NCBI GenBank assembly: GCA_023393095.1
Contig: JAEWMT010000115.1
Location: forward strand, 1-57,220
Reading direction: 5' to 3'
DNA length: 57,220 bases
DNA from: Bacillota bacterium
Lineage (GTDB): Bacteria > Bacillota > Clostridia > Lachnospirales > Lachnospiraceae
The translations under genes and the position numbers were made by a program. Shown piece after piece: positions 9,409 through 18,541 of this stretch. The notes beneath the pieces are model-generated. The model saw only the letters and a list, made by a program, of their open reading frames with translations, was not told where the DNA came from and did not search any database. Positions within the stretch are counted from its first letter, which is position 1; every line of letters starts with the position of its first letter.

Positions 9409-11694
9409 ATGGAAGGTAAAACTGAATCAACAGGTTGTGATTTAAACATAATGCCTGCTACGAGTGTGCCGGCAGATTTTACAGCACCCGAAATCCTGTA
9501 TCAAGAACTGGTTGACAAAATCCGAAGCTATCATCCCTCTGCTGATATCTCAATGGTGGAAAGAGCATATCATATTGCAGACGATGCCCATAAGGATCAG
9601 CTACGTAAATCCGGTGAACCTTATATCATACATCCGTTGTGTGTTGCCAATATTCTTGCTGAACTGGAACTCGATAAGGAGAGCATCATTGCAGGTATTC
9701 TTCATGATGTTGTTGAGGATACCGTACTGACAACCGAGCAAATCTCCGAGATGTTTTCAGATGAAATTGCACTTTTGGTAGATGGTGTAACGAAGCTGAC
9801 TCAGTTGAATATGGATAAGTTTGAACTTCAGGCGGAGAATTTGAGAAAGATGTTCTTAGCCATGGCTAAGGATATTCGTGTTATATTAATAAAACTTGCT
9901 GACCGTCTTCATAATATGCGCACTCTAAGATATATGATTCCTGAGAAGCAGAAGGAAAAAGCGCGTGAAACTATGGAGATCTATGCTCCGATTGCACAGA
10001 GACTTGGTATCAGTAAGATTAAGATTGAATTGGATGACTTGTCGTTAAAATATCTTGAACCCGATGTTTATAAAGAACTGGCTGAGAAAATTTCGACCAA
10101 GAAAAGTGAACGCCAGGCTTTTATTGATGATATTGTGAATGAAGTCAGGACACATATTGAAGAGGCTGGCATTGAGGCTAAGGTAGATGGAAGAATAAAG
10201 CATTTCTTCAGTATTTATAAAAAGATGGTGAACCAGAATAAAACGCTGGATCAGATTTATGATTTATTTGCGGTTCGTATCATTGTGGATTCTTTAAAAG
10301 ACTGTTATGCAGCACTAGGTGTCATTCACGAGATGTATAAGCCAATTCCTGGACGTTTCAAGGACTATATTGCGATGCCGAAGCCGAATATGTATCAGTC
10401 ACTGCATACCACCCTGATTGGCCCTCAAGGCACACCCTTTGAGATACAAATCCGTACCTATGATATGCATCGTACGGCCGAGTACGGTATTGCTGCCCAT
10501 TGGAAATACAAAGAGGGACAGGATGGCAAGGGCGGATCTGCCAATTCAGAAGAGGAGAAGCTTACATGGCTGCGTCAGGTACTGGAATGGCAGCGAGATT
10601 TGTCTGATAACAAGGAATTCCTAAGCCTGATTAAAAATGATTTCGATTTATTCTCCGATAGTGTATATGCATTTACTCCGACTGGTGATGTTAAGACATT
10701 ACCTGCGGGCTCCAACCCGATTGACTTTGCATATGCAATTCACAGCGCTGTCGGTAACAAGATGATTGGTGCTAGGGTCAACGGCAAGCTGGTACCGATT
10801 GACTATTTAATACAGAACGGTGATCGTATTGAAATCTTGACTTCCCAAAATTCAAAAGGACCGAGCCGGGACTGGTTGGGGATTGTTAAGAGTACACAGG
10901 CAAAGAATAAGATAAATCAGTGGTTTAAAACGGAACTTAAAGAAGATAATATAACAAAAGGCAAGGAATTGATTATTGCTTATTGTAAGGCAAAAAGCAT
11001 TATAGTAAGTGATATTATAAGACCGGAGTACACCAATGTCGTTATACGAAAATATGGTTTCAGAGATTGGGAGTCCGTGCTTGCTGCAGTGGGTCATGGT
11101 GGACTGAAGGAAGGTCAGATTGTTAACAGACTGCAGGAAGAATACAATAAGAAACATAAGAAAGAAATTACCGACGAGAATATACTTGATAATGTTACTG
11201 AAATCAAAGAGAAGATACCTCAGAAGAAATCAAAGAGCGGTATTGTAGTAGAAGGTATTCATGATGTGGCAGTGCGCTTCTCAAAATGCTGCAGTCCGGT
11301 GCCCGGTGATGAAATCGTAGGATTTGTCACACGAGGTAGAGGGGTGTCCATCCATCGTACGGATTGTATCAATGTAATGAATCTTCCGGAAGAGGATCGT
11401 GTAAGACTTATTGATGCGGAATGGAATGTTTCTGACGGTAAAAACCCAGATGGAGTATATAGCGCGGAAATTAAGATTTTCGCCAATAACCGTACCGGAG
11501 TTCTTGTGGATATATCAAAGGTTTTAACGGAGAATAAAATCGGGGTAAACTCAATGAATGTAAGAACCAGTAAGCAGGGAACCGCAACGATTAGTATCGG
11601 CTTTGAGATTAACAGTAAAGAACAGTTAAATGAAATTATTGCCAAAATCCGTAATGTCGAAAGTGTTCTTGATATAGAACGTACGGCAGGTTGA
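9409..11694 (+). CDS. rel: bifunctional (p)ppGpp synthetase/hydrolase
   Basis: A 761-residue long-form RelA/SpoT homologue that makes and degrades the stringent-response alarmone. In order: the HD hydrolase domain (H99-D100 in HDVVEDT, so hydrolase activity is probably intact), the synthetase domain near 240-370 (YDLFAVRIIV, GRFKDYIAMPKPNMYQSLHT), the TGS domain (VYAFTPTGDVKTLPAGSNPIDFAYAIH), a conserved-Cys region (SKCCSPVPGDEIVGF) and a C-terminal ACT domain. GGAAGGGTGG precedes the ATG. The length and order are normal. Confidence 0.96.
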   Translation: MEGKTESTGCDLNIMPATSVPADFTAPEILYQELVDKIRSYHPSADISMVERAYHIADDAHKDQLRKSGEPYIIHPLCVANILAELELDKESIIAGILHDVVEDTVLTTEQISEMFSDEIALLVDGVTKLTQLNMDKFELQAENLRKMFLAMAKDIRVILIKLADRLHNMRTLRYMIPEKQKEKARETMEIYAPIAQRLGISKIKIELDDLSLKYLEPDVYKELAEKISTKKSERQAFIDDIVNEVRTHIEEAGIEAKVDGRIKHFFSIYKKMVNQNKTLDQIYDLFAVRIIVDSLKDCYAALGVIHEMYKPIPGRFKDYIAMPKPNMYQSLHTTLIGPQGTPFEIQIRTYDMHRTAEYGIAAHWKYKEGQDGKGGSANSEEEKLTWLRQVLEWQRDLSDNKEFLSLIKNDFDLFSDSVYAFTPTGDVKTLPAGSNPIDFAYAIHSAVGNKMIGARVNGKLVPIDYLIQNGDRIEILTSQNSKGPSRDWLGIVKSTQAKNKINQWFKTELKEDNITKGKELIIAYCKAKSIIVSDIIRPEYTNVVIRKYGFRDWESVLAAVGHGGLKEGQIVNRLQEEYNKKHKKEITDENILDNVTEIKEKIPQKKSKSGIVVEGIHDVAVRFSKCCSPVPGDEIVGFVTRGRGVSIHRTDCINVMNLPEEDRVRLIDAEWNVSDGKNPDGVYSAEIKIFANNRTGVLVDISKVLTENKIGVNSMNVRTSKQGTATISIGFEINSKEQLNEIIAKIRNVESVLDIERTAG

Positions 11695-11746
11695 TTTTAG
11701 GAAATAGAAACTGCTGAATTCTTAAGACGGTGGAACGGAGTAAATT

Positions 11747-12379
11747 ATGAATGGATTTAATATGAAAATCATGGTTCTCGGTATGAATGGTACGAATTGT
11801 TACATCGTCTTCAATGATGAGATTAAGGAAGCAATCGTGTTTGATCCGGGTGACGAAGCTGATAAAATCGAACAATATCTGAAAGCAAATGACCTCGTGT
11901 GCAAAGGAATACTTCTCACACACGGTCATTTTGACCATATACTAGGAGTGTCAGAACTGGTAGGGAATACACATGCAAAAGTATATGCTCATGAGGCGGA
12001 GGCAGAGCTTTTAAAGAAGCCTGAACTCAACGTCTCCAGTAAGTTGCAAAGAGGTTGTAGCCTTGTTGCAGATGTCTGGTTAAAGGATCAGGAGGAAATT
12101 ACGATTGCGGGTTATCAGATACGGGTAATTCATACACCTGGTCATACCGTTGGCGGTGCATGTTATTATTTTCACGGATATGGAATTTTGATCAGTGGCG
12201 ACACCCTATTTCGAGAAAATATCGGAAGATATGATTTACCTACCGGTAACGGAGAAGTTTTGATTTCTTCCATCTTAAATAAACTTATGATATTAGAGGA
12301 TCAGGTTAAGGTATATCCCGGACATGGACAATCTACAACGATTGGTTATGAAAGGAATCATAATTTTTATTTAACATGA
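11747..12379 (+). CDS. MBL-fold metallo-hydrolase (glyoxalase II-like)
   Basis: A 210-residue metallo-beta-lactamase-fold hydrolase. The zinc motif is T58-HGHFDH (H59-G-H61-F-D63-H64). Further ligands are in the HTPGHTVGG and ISGDTLF strands and in YPGHG near the C-terminus. Proteins of this type in the rel-hisS cluster of Firmicutes are annotated as glyoxalase II-like; the substrate is not known. GGAACGGAG precedes the ATG. The stop overlaps the region just upstream of hemZ, suggesting one operon. Confidence 0.88.
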   Translation: MNGFNMKIMVLGMNGTNCYIVFNDEIKEAIVFDPGDEADKIEQYLKANDLVCKGILLTHGHFDHILGVSELVGNTHAKVYAHEAEAELLKKPELNVSSKLQRGCSLVADVWLKDQEEITIAGYQIRVIHTPGHTVGGACYYFHGYGILISGDTLFRENIGRYDLPTGNGEVLISSILNKLMILEDQVKVYPGHGQSTTIGYERNHNFYLT

Positions 12380-12402
12380 TAATTAACCTGGCAGGAGTTA
12401 AA

Positions 12403-13929
12403 ATGATTAATATAATATTATCGGATTTGGTATATGAGAATGACGTATATCCGCTGGTGAAAGCTTTTTATCCGAATGAGTTAATTAAAGTCTGCAGAAA
12501 CGGAGCGCTATATACTCCTGGCAAAGAACTTAACTCTAAATTACCGGAGAAGACGGTTTCTACTGAGTATAATGAAAACCAAGAGAAACAAATGATACTT
12601 ACCTTTATTTTTATGGATAGTATCATTAAATTTTCCTTTGTTTCAGAGCATGAATTTAATATAAAAGAGGAATTTTCTCCTGATATAACATTATCAAAGC
12701 CTCAATATAAAAATGCTTTTAAAAGGTTTCTCTATGGAATCCTGTCCCAAACAACAGGCAGAGAGCTTCCATGGGGAATTCTTACCGGAATACGCCCGAC
12801 GAAGCTGGTTTATGAGATGCTAGAGAAGGGTGAGGATAATGCCGGTATCATAAAACGAATGAAGGATGAATATCTATGCTCTGATGTAAAGATTGATTTG
12901 AGTAAACGGATTGCACTGAGAGAATTGGAATTACTCAGGGAACTGAATTACCGAGATGGTTACAGCCTTTACATCGGAATCCCTTTTTGCCCAAGTACCT
13001 GCCTTTACTGTTCCTTTACCTCCTATTCGATAACAAAATTTGCAGAATTAGTTGAGGATTATCTAGGAGCTTTAGAAAAAGAAATTGAATATAGTACCTC
13101 CTGTTTTCCAAATAAGAAATTAACCACGGTTTATTTCGGCGGGGGAACTCCAACAACACTGACTGCCGGACAGTTAGACCGTTTGCTCGGTATCGTTAAA
13201 AGCAGATTTGATTTTTCATATGTAAAGGAGTTTTGCGTTGAAGCAGGAAGACCTGACAGTATTACCAAGGAAAAGCTGGAGGTTTTAAAGAAATGGGGAG
13301 TAAACCGAATCTCCATTAATCCGCAGAGTATGCAGCAGAAAACCTTAGATTTAATCGGAAGGCAACATACGGTTGAGGATATTTATAAAGCGTTCGAGCT
13401 TGCTAGAGAGACCGGACATGATAATATCAATATGGATATCATAATCGGCTTACCAGGAGAGAAACCCGAAGAGGTTACTGACACCCTGGAACAGATCAAA
13501 CGATTGAATCCGGATAGCCTTACCGTGCATACACTTGCCTTAAAACGTGCTGCAAGATTAAATATACAAAAAGAAAGCTATGCTCCACTGAAAGCATCAG
13601 GAGTACCTGAAATGCTTGAAAATTCAATACAATTTGCCGAAAAATACGATTATCTCCCATATTATCTCTACAGACAGAAGAATATGTCAGATAATCTTGA
13701 AAACATCGGTTATGCGAGGTATGGAAAAGAAGGACTTTATAATATCTTAATCATGGAAGAGAAGCAGACCATTCTAGCACTGGGCGCAGGTGGAATGTCA
13801 AAGTTCGTATTTCATGGAGAAAACCGTATCGAACGGGTAGATAATGTGAAAAGCGTTACAGACTATATTAGTAGAATTGATGAAATGATAAAAAGGAAAC
13901 AAGATTTTATTGCAAATAATTACTGCTGA
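12403..13929 (+). CDS. hemZ: HemZ-type coproporphyrinogen dehydrogenase-like radical SAM protein
   Basis: A 508-residue HemN/HemW-family protein. After an extended N-terminal region of about 160 residues typical of HemZ, the radical-SAM motif C196-x3-C200-x2-C203 (CPSTCLYCSF) follows YIGIPF. Then come YFGGGTPTTL, the EAGRPDSI and RISINPQSMQ strands and the GLPGE strand. HemZ proteins are named for a role in anaerobic haem synthesis, but many behave like haem chaperones; the role here is inferred. The ATG at 12403 has GGAG 8 bases upstream; the upstream ATG at 12376 overlaps the preceding stop. Confidence 0.88.
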   Translation: MINIILSDLVYENDVYPLVKAFYPNELIKVCRNGALYTPGKELNSKLPEKTVSTEYNENQEKQMILTFIFMDSIIKFSFVSEHEFNIKEEFSPDITLSKPQYKNAFKRFLYGILSQTTGRELPWGILTGIRPTKLVYEMLEKGEDNAGIIKRMKDEYLCSDVKIDLSKRIALRELELLRELNYRDGYSLYIGIPFCPSTCLYCSFTSYSITKFAELVEDYLGALEKEIEYSTSCFPNKKLTTVYFGGGTPTTLTAGQLDRLLGIVKSRFDFSYVKEFCVEAGRPDSITKEKLEVLKKWGVNRISINPQSMQQKTLDLIGRQHTVEDIYKAFELARETGHDNINMDIIIGLPGEKPEEVTDTLEQIKRLNPDSLTVHTLALKRAARLNIQKESYAPLKASGVPEMLENSIQFAEKYDYLPYYLYRQKNMSDNLENIGYARYGKEGLYNILIMEEKQTILALGAGGMSKFVFHGENRIERVDNVKSVTDYISRIDEMIKRKQDFIANNYC

Positions 13930-13950
13930 AGCGGCAAGATGGAGGTAATA

Positions 13951-15198
13951 ATGATAACACAGAGACCAAAAGGAACGCAGGACTGGTATGGTTCTAATAT
14001 GCATAAAAGAACCATAATTGAAGGGATTGCGAAAAAAATATGTAAAGCGTATAACATAAAGCAAATTATCACTCCTGCCTTTGAGCATACGATATTGTTT
14101 CAAAGAGGTGTGGGAGAGACAACGGATGTTGTTCAAAAGGAAATGTATACCTTTGATGATAAGGGAAACAGAAGTATAACTCTCAAGCCTGAAGGTACGG
14201 CAGGAACAGCTCGTGCTTATTTGGAAAATAGCTTATATGCCGAAAGTCAGCCTACAAAACTATTTTATCTAACACAGGCGTTCCGTTATGAAAATCCTCA
14301 AAGTGGACGACTTCGCCAGCATCATCAATTTGGTGTCGAGTTCTTTGGCTCATCCAGTCCTCTGGCAGAGGTGGAACTGATAACTCTACTAACGCAGTTC
14401 ATGAAGGAGCTGGGTTTAAGGGGTGTAAAACTTCACATTAATAGTATTGGCTGTAGTAATTGCCGTAAGATCTATAATGAGGCGCTTCTTGAATATCTTA
14501 GAAAGCATGAGGGAGAGCTCTGTGCTACCTGCCGTGAAAGAATGCAAAAGAATCCTCTTCGTGTTATAGACTGTAAGGTGCCTTCCTGCAAGACAATCGT
14601 GAAGGATGCACCAAGAACCATAGAATATTTGGATGAAGAATGCAATAGTCACTTTGAAGAGCTTAAAGAATTGCTCACAGAGCTTAAGATACCATTTGAA
14701 GTAGATACTGGAATCGTTAGAGGCTTGGATTATTATACAAAAACTGTATTTGAATTTGTTAATGCAGATGGCTTTACCCTATGCGGTGGTGGTAGATATG
14801 ACAATCTGCTTCATGAAATTGATGAAAAGCAAGATATTCCTGCGGTCGGCTTTGGCTTTGGTATCGAACGAATTATAAATGAACTTGCAGCTGAGGGGGT
14901 AGAACTTGAGCCGGAGCCTGCCATAGAGCTATATGTCGGTATCCTTGGTAAAGAAGCGAAAGCATCTGCCTATCAGCTTGTAAAACAGCTTCGCAGTGCC
15001 GGAGTAGTTGTTGAAACAGATTATATGGAGCGAAGTGTAAAAGCACAGATGAAATATGCAAATAAGATTGGTGCAAAAAATACGGTAATTATCGGAGCTG
15101 ATGAGTTAAGTAATAATAAGGCAGTTGTAAAAAACATGGAAACCGGTGAACAGACAGAGACTACTCTGGATCAGCTGGCAGATTTATTTATAAAATAG
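13951..15198 (+). CDS. hisS: histidyl-tRNA synthetase
   Basis: A 415-residue class II aminoacyl-tRNA synthetase. It has the N-terminal RPKGTQDW, motif 2 (FRYENPQSGRLRQHHQFGVEFFG), the histidine-specific loop GIVRGLDYYTKTVFEF, the motif 3 region GGGRYD..GFGFGIER, and a C-terminal anticodon-binding domain. The ATG at 13951 follows GGAGG; a 4-codon-longer start would overlap that site. No T-box leader was found. A short hairpin (TGCTG/CGGCA) lies directly before the ribosome site. Confidence 0.96.
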   Translation: MITQRPKGTQDWYGSNMHKRTIIEGIAKKICKAYNIKQIITPAFEHTILFQRGVGETTDVVQKEMYTFDDKGNRSITLKPEGTAGTARAYLENSLYAESQPTKLFYLTQAFRYENPQSGRLRQHHQFGVEFFGSSSPLAEVELITLLTQFMKELGLRGVKLHINSIGCSNCRKIYNEALLEYLRKHEGELCATCRERMQKNPLRVIDCKVPSCKTIVKDAPRTIEYLDEECNSHFEELKELLTELKIPFEVDTGIVRGLDYYTKTVFEFVNADGFTLCGGGRYDNLLHEIDEKQDIPAVGFGFGIERIINELAAEGVELEPEPAIELYVGILGKEAKASAYQLVKQLRSAGVVVETDYMERSVKAQMKYANKIGAKNTVIIGADELSNNKAVVKNMETGEQTETTLDQLADLFIK

Positions 15199-15288
15199 TA
15201 ATACTTTATTGCCACTAAGAGACATTTTGGAAGCAGTTCTTATATTTGATTTACCTTGATTGTTTGACAGCCAGGAGGACTTTAATAT

Positions 15289-16104
15289 TTGATTACGATA
15301 AGTAAAAAGGAATTTACTCAGTTAACTGCATTTATTAAGGAAAACTATGGTATCCATTTAAAAGCAGAAAAAGAAGCACTTGTTATCGGTAGACTCCAGA
15401 ATGTGCTGATACAGAATGGCTTTCATAATTTTTCCGAATATTATGATTATTTGATAGCTGATAAGACTGGTATGGCTGTATCTACTTTACTGGATAAGAT
15501 AACGACAAATCATACCTATTTTATGAGAGAGGCAGATCATTTTATTTATTTTAAAGATGTGGTACTTCCTTTTCTTGAGAAAAATGTAGTTAACAGAGAT
15601 TTAAGAATCTGGTGTGCAGGGTGCTCCTCAGGGGAGGAACCATATTCGCTTGCTATGATTATGGACGAATATTTTGAAAACAGTAAGCAATTTTGGGATA
15701 AGAAAATTCTTGCTACAGATATCTCAAGTAAAGTATTAGAGGAAGCAAAAAAGGGAATATACAAAAACAAAGATTTAGAATCTTTACCAGAAAGATGGAA
15801 AATAAACTATTTTAACAAACTTGATATGGCTAACTCAAGCATCCGTGAAAAGATAAAAGGAGAGGTAATATTTCGCAAGTTTAATCTAATGGAGGCTGTA
15901 TTCCCGTTTAAGAAAAAATTTCATGTCATTTTCTGTAGAAATGTAATGATTTATTTTGACAGTAAAACAAGAGATAAGCTTGTACAACAATACAGTAATT
16001 TATTAGAGCCCGGAGGTTATTTGTTTATTGGACATTCGGAGGCTTTAAATCGTGAAACTACAAGCTTAAAATATATCATGCCATCAGTTTACAGAAAAGT
16101 ATAA
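15289..16104 (+). CDS. cheR: chemotaxis protein methyltransferase CheR
   Basis: A 271-residue SAM-dependent methyltransferase that methylates glutamates of chemoreceptors. It has an N-terminal helical CheR domain, then the SAM-binding CAGCSSGEEPYSLA near 107-120, ATDIS, and the C216-RNVMIYFD motif. The start is TTG at 15289, supported by AGGAGG 9 bases upstream. It is adjacent to cheB, forming an adaptation pair, but the rest of a che operon is not here. Confidence 0.94.
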   Translation: MITISKKEFTQLTAFIKENYGIHLKAEKEALVIGRLQNVLIQNGFHNFSEYYDYLIADKTGMAVSTLLDKITTNHTYFMREADHFIYFKDVVLPFLEKNVVNRDLRIWCAGCSSGEEPYSLAMIMDEYFENSKQFWDKKILATDISSKVLEEAKKGIYKNKDLESLPERWKINYFNKLDMANSSIREKIKGEVIFRKFNLMEAVFPFKKKFHVIFCRNVMIYFDSKTRDKLVQQYSNLLEPGGYLFIGHSEALNRETTSLKYIMPSVYRKV

Positions 16105-16203
16105 TTGGAAAATAAAGATAAATTATTTCATAGGGTAGTCTTAATTAATTTGATATTCAAGCCATTATTTGATTATAACTAAATAGCATTTTGGAGAATA
16201 CAT

Positions 16204-17220
16204 ATGACAAGAAAAATTAAAGTTTTAATTGTTGATGACAGTATCTTATTTCGGGAAGTTTTACTGCGTGGTATTTCTTCAGATCCGAATATCGAAGTAG
16301 TTGCTGTGGCCGCTGATCCATACGAAGCTAGGGATAAGATTATTGCTTATGAGCCGGATGTTATGACCTGTGATATTGAAATGCCAAGAATGAACGGAAT
16401 AGAATTTATTAAAAAATTAATGCCACAGTATCCGTTACCAATAATCGTTGTGAGCTCCACCACAGGAACGGTGTTTGATGCACTAAGTGCCGGAGCAGTA
16501 GAGTTTGTAGCAAAACCTGATTTATCTTCGGTAAAAGGTGTTGAAAACTTAATTAATGATCTGATTCATAAGATAAAGATAGCTTCTAATGCAAAGCTTC
16601 TTAAGGTTAATGGAGAAATAAATGAGAAGAAGATTGAATGTGGCATTACGGGAGATAAGAAGCAAATAATAGCGATAGGTGCTTCTACAGGAGGAACAGA
16701 AGCAATATTTAACATACTAAAAAAGATATCGAAAAATTCTCCCGGTATTGTGATTGTACAGCATATTCCCCCAAATTTCTCAAGGATGTTTGCTGAAAGA
16801 TTGAATTCCTCATTGGATTTGGAAGTAAGGGAAGCAAAATCAGGCGATTATCTGGAACGTGGACTTGTTCTTATTGCACCCGGTGATAAGCATATGATGA
16901 TTAAAAGGATTGGTGAAAGATATAAAGTGGAATGTTTTGCTGGAGAGAAGGTAAATGGCCATTGCCCATCCGTTGATGTATTGTTTGAATCAGTAGCGAA
17001 GGAAGCTGGCAGTAATGCGATAGGAGTCATTCTGACAGGGATGGGATATGACGGAGCAAAAGGTCTTATGTCCATGCGCCGTAAAGGGGCCAGAACAATA
17101 GGTCAAGATGAGAAGTCCAGCGTGGTTTATGGAATGCCAAAGGCAGCTTTTAATATTGGAGCAGTGGAAAAGCAGACATCGCTTGACAATATTACTAATG
17201 CAATATTTTCTATGTTATAA
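16204..17220 (+). CDS. cheB: chemotaxis-specific methylesterase CheB
   Basis: A 338-residue response regulator/methylesterase. The N-terminal receiver domain has phospho-acceptor D57 (CDIEMPRMNG) and K-containing AKPDLS. The C-terminal esterase has catalytic S161 (IGASTGGTEA), H187 (VQHIPP) and D283 (GMGYDGAKG). It removes methyl or amide groups from receptors and opposes CheR. TTGGAGAATACAT precedes the ATG. Confidence 0.95.
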   Translation: MTRKIKVLIVDDSILFREVLLRGISSDPNIEVVAVAADPYEARDKIIAYEPDVMTCDIEMPRMNGIEFIKKLMPQYPLPIIVVSSTTGTVFDALSAGAVEFVAKPDLSSVKGVENLINDLIHKIKIASNAKLLKVNGEINEKKIECGITGDKKQIIAIGASTGGTEAIFNILKKISKNSPGIVIVQHIPPNFSRMFAERLNSSLDLEVREAKSGDYLERGLVLIAPGDKHMMIKRIGERYKVECFAGEKVNGHCPSVDVLFESVAKEAGSNAIGVILTGMGYDGAKGLMSMRRKGARTIGQDEKSSVVYGMPKAAFNIGAVEKQTSLDNITNAIFSML

Positions 17221-17231
17221 GGGTAATTACC

Positions 17232-17309
17232 ATGAAAATTATTGTTCGTTATAAGAATGCACATACTCAAGCAGGAGATACTTACGTAATGGGCTGTTTT
17301 ATTAATTAA
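17232..17309 (+). CDS. possible 25-aa peptide after cheB
   Basis: A 25-codon frame starts 11 bases after the cheB stop (MKIIVRYKNAHTQAGDTYVM...). There is no strong ribosome site. It may be a remnant or chance frame; no family is recognised. Confidence 0.2.
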   Translation: MKIIVRYKNAHTQAGDTYVMGCFIN

Positions 17310-17473
17310 AATAGATTTATCCTCGTAAGCATGTCGTTTAGTAAAATAAGATTGTATTACCCTACAGGTAGCATGATATAATAAGTATATGTAGTGAATT
17401 TAAGATAAGAGAGTTTAAAGTTGCAAAAGAGAGATCTGGTAATTGGCAGTTAATAAAAAAGGAGGATATTATC

Positions 17474-17779
17474 ATGGTTAGACACATAGTGGCTTGGAAT
17501 TATGCAGATGGTTTTACAGAAGAAGAGAACAGGATGCATGCAGAGGTTATGAAAAAGGAACTAGAAAATCTTAAGAATTTAATCAATGGAATTATTTCTA
17601 TACAGGTTTTAACAAATCCGATTGAATCTTCGGATTCGGATCTGTTACTAGACAGCATTTTTGAAAACGAAGAAGCTTTGAAAGCTTATATCATACATCC
17701 AGAACATGTAAGAGTGGGAACGAATTATGTAAAGCCGGTAGTGAAGAACCGTAAATGTATTGACTTTTTTATGGAGTAG
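17474..17779 (+). CDS. Dabb-domain (stress-responsive alpha-beta barrel) protein
   Basis: A 101-residue dimeric alpha-beta barrel protein. The start MVRHIVAWNY with the conserved His, the central LKNLINGIISIQVL and DLLLDSIFENEEALKAYIIHPEHVRV are characteristic of the Dabb family. AAAAAGGAGG lies just upstream. The enzymatic role of bacterial Dabb proteins is mostly unknown. Confidence 0.85.
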   Translation: MVRHIVAWNYADGFTEEENRMHAEVMKKELENLKNLINGIISIQVLTNPIESSDSDLLLDSIFENEEALKAYIIHPEHVRVGTNYVKPVVKNRKCIDFFME

Positions 17780-17890
17780 TTCATCTTTCAAAAGAGCATA
17801 TTCGTACGGAAATACGGTTGGGTGATTTGCTTTCACTATTTCAATCCGGAATAGAGAACAAAACTGATTACACTGGAGGGAAATATAATA

Positions 17891-18172
17891 TTGGAAAAGT
17901 TGGTTCAATATATTATTACAGGTTTCCTGATTATCATAAATATCATTGGCTTTATACTAATGGGTATTGATAAAAACAGAGCAGTCAGAAGACAGTGGAG
18001 GATTCCAGAACGAACCCTGCTTATGATAGCCTTGATCGGTGGAGGCTTAGGGTCATTTCTTGGAATGTATACTTTTCGACATAAAACAAAGCATATTAGA
18101 TTTCTTATTATAGTACCGCTCTCAGCAATTCTATATTTAATATTGTTATTAAAATTATATCATATTGTTTAA
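17891..18172 (+). CDS. DUF1294 membrane protein
   Basis: A 93-residue integral membrane protein with three hydrophobic segments (near 8-25, 42-58 and 71-89). It carries the DUF1294 signature MGIDKNRAVRRQWRIPERTLL, GGGLGSFLGMYTFRHKTKH. It starts with TTG, with GGAGGG about 8 bases upstream. The function of the family is not established. A strong terminator follows. Confidence 0.85.
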   Translation: MEKLVQYIITGFLIIINIIGFILMGIDKNRAVRRQWRIPERTLLMIALIGGGLGSFLGMYTFRHKTKHIRFLIIVPLSAILYLILLLKLYHIV

Positions 18173-18177
18173 AACAT

Positions 18178-18227
18178 AGCATCTTCCGGTTGAGGCGTTA
18201 ACCGCCTAGTTAAGAAGATGCTTTTTT
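18178..18227 (+). terminator. intrinsic terminator
   Basis: AGCATCTTC pairs with GAAGATGCT and is followed by six T. It ends the DUF1294 gene. Confidence 0.85.
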
Positions 18228-18355
18228 ATTTCATAGGAAATTGCGTCCTATGAAATAAAAAGCACTCCATGCAGGATGCGCACCTCGCGGTAAGGAAGTA
18301 TGTTACTACGTAACCCGCTCGGGCGCGGAGAATGTGCGCGCACATTCTTTGTTCT
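18228..18355. repeat. 128-bp dispersed repeat, copy 1
   Basis: A 128-bp sequence that recurs at 40120-40247 with about three mismatches. It begins with the hairpin TTTCATAGGA..TCCTATGAAA and holds the palindromes TTACTACGTAA and AGAATGTGCGCGCACATTCT. It is GC-richer than its surroundings and has no reading frame. It directly follows the T-run of a terminator. It may be a MITE-like or REP-like element. Confidence 0.85.
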
Positions 18356-18541
18356 TTCATAATATACTAATTTTTTTGATTTGTTGAATATATCTTGATA
18401 AATTTTCTTGTATTTGATACTATTGCTTTAATATGATAAAGTAGAGCATATGGATTTGAGCCTTGATAATGCTTACAGGCCACATCGGATATGTATTTTA
18501 AGGGCATCCGATGTATAACATAAAGAAAGGAGAATTACAAC

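Noticed and set aside
13900..13951. T-box leader for hisS
   Set aside because: hisS begins 21 bases after the hemZ stop and no T-box sequence is present.
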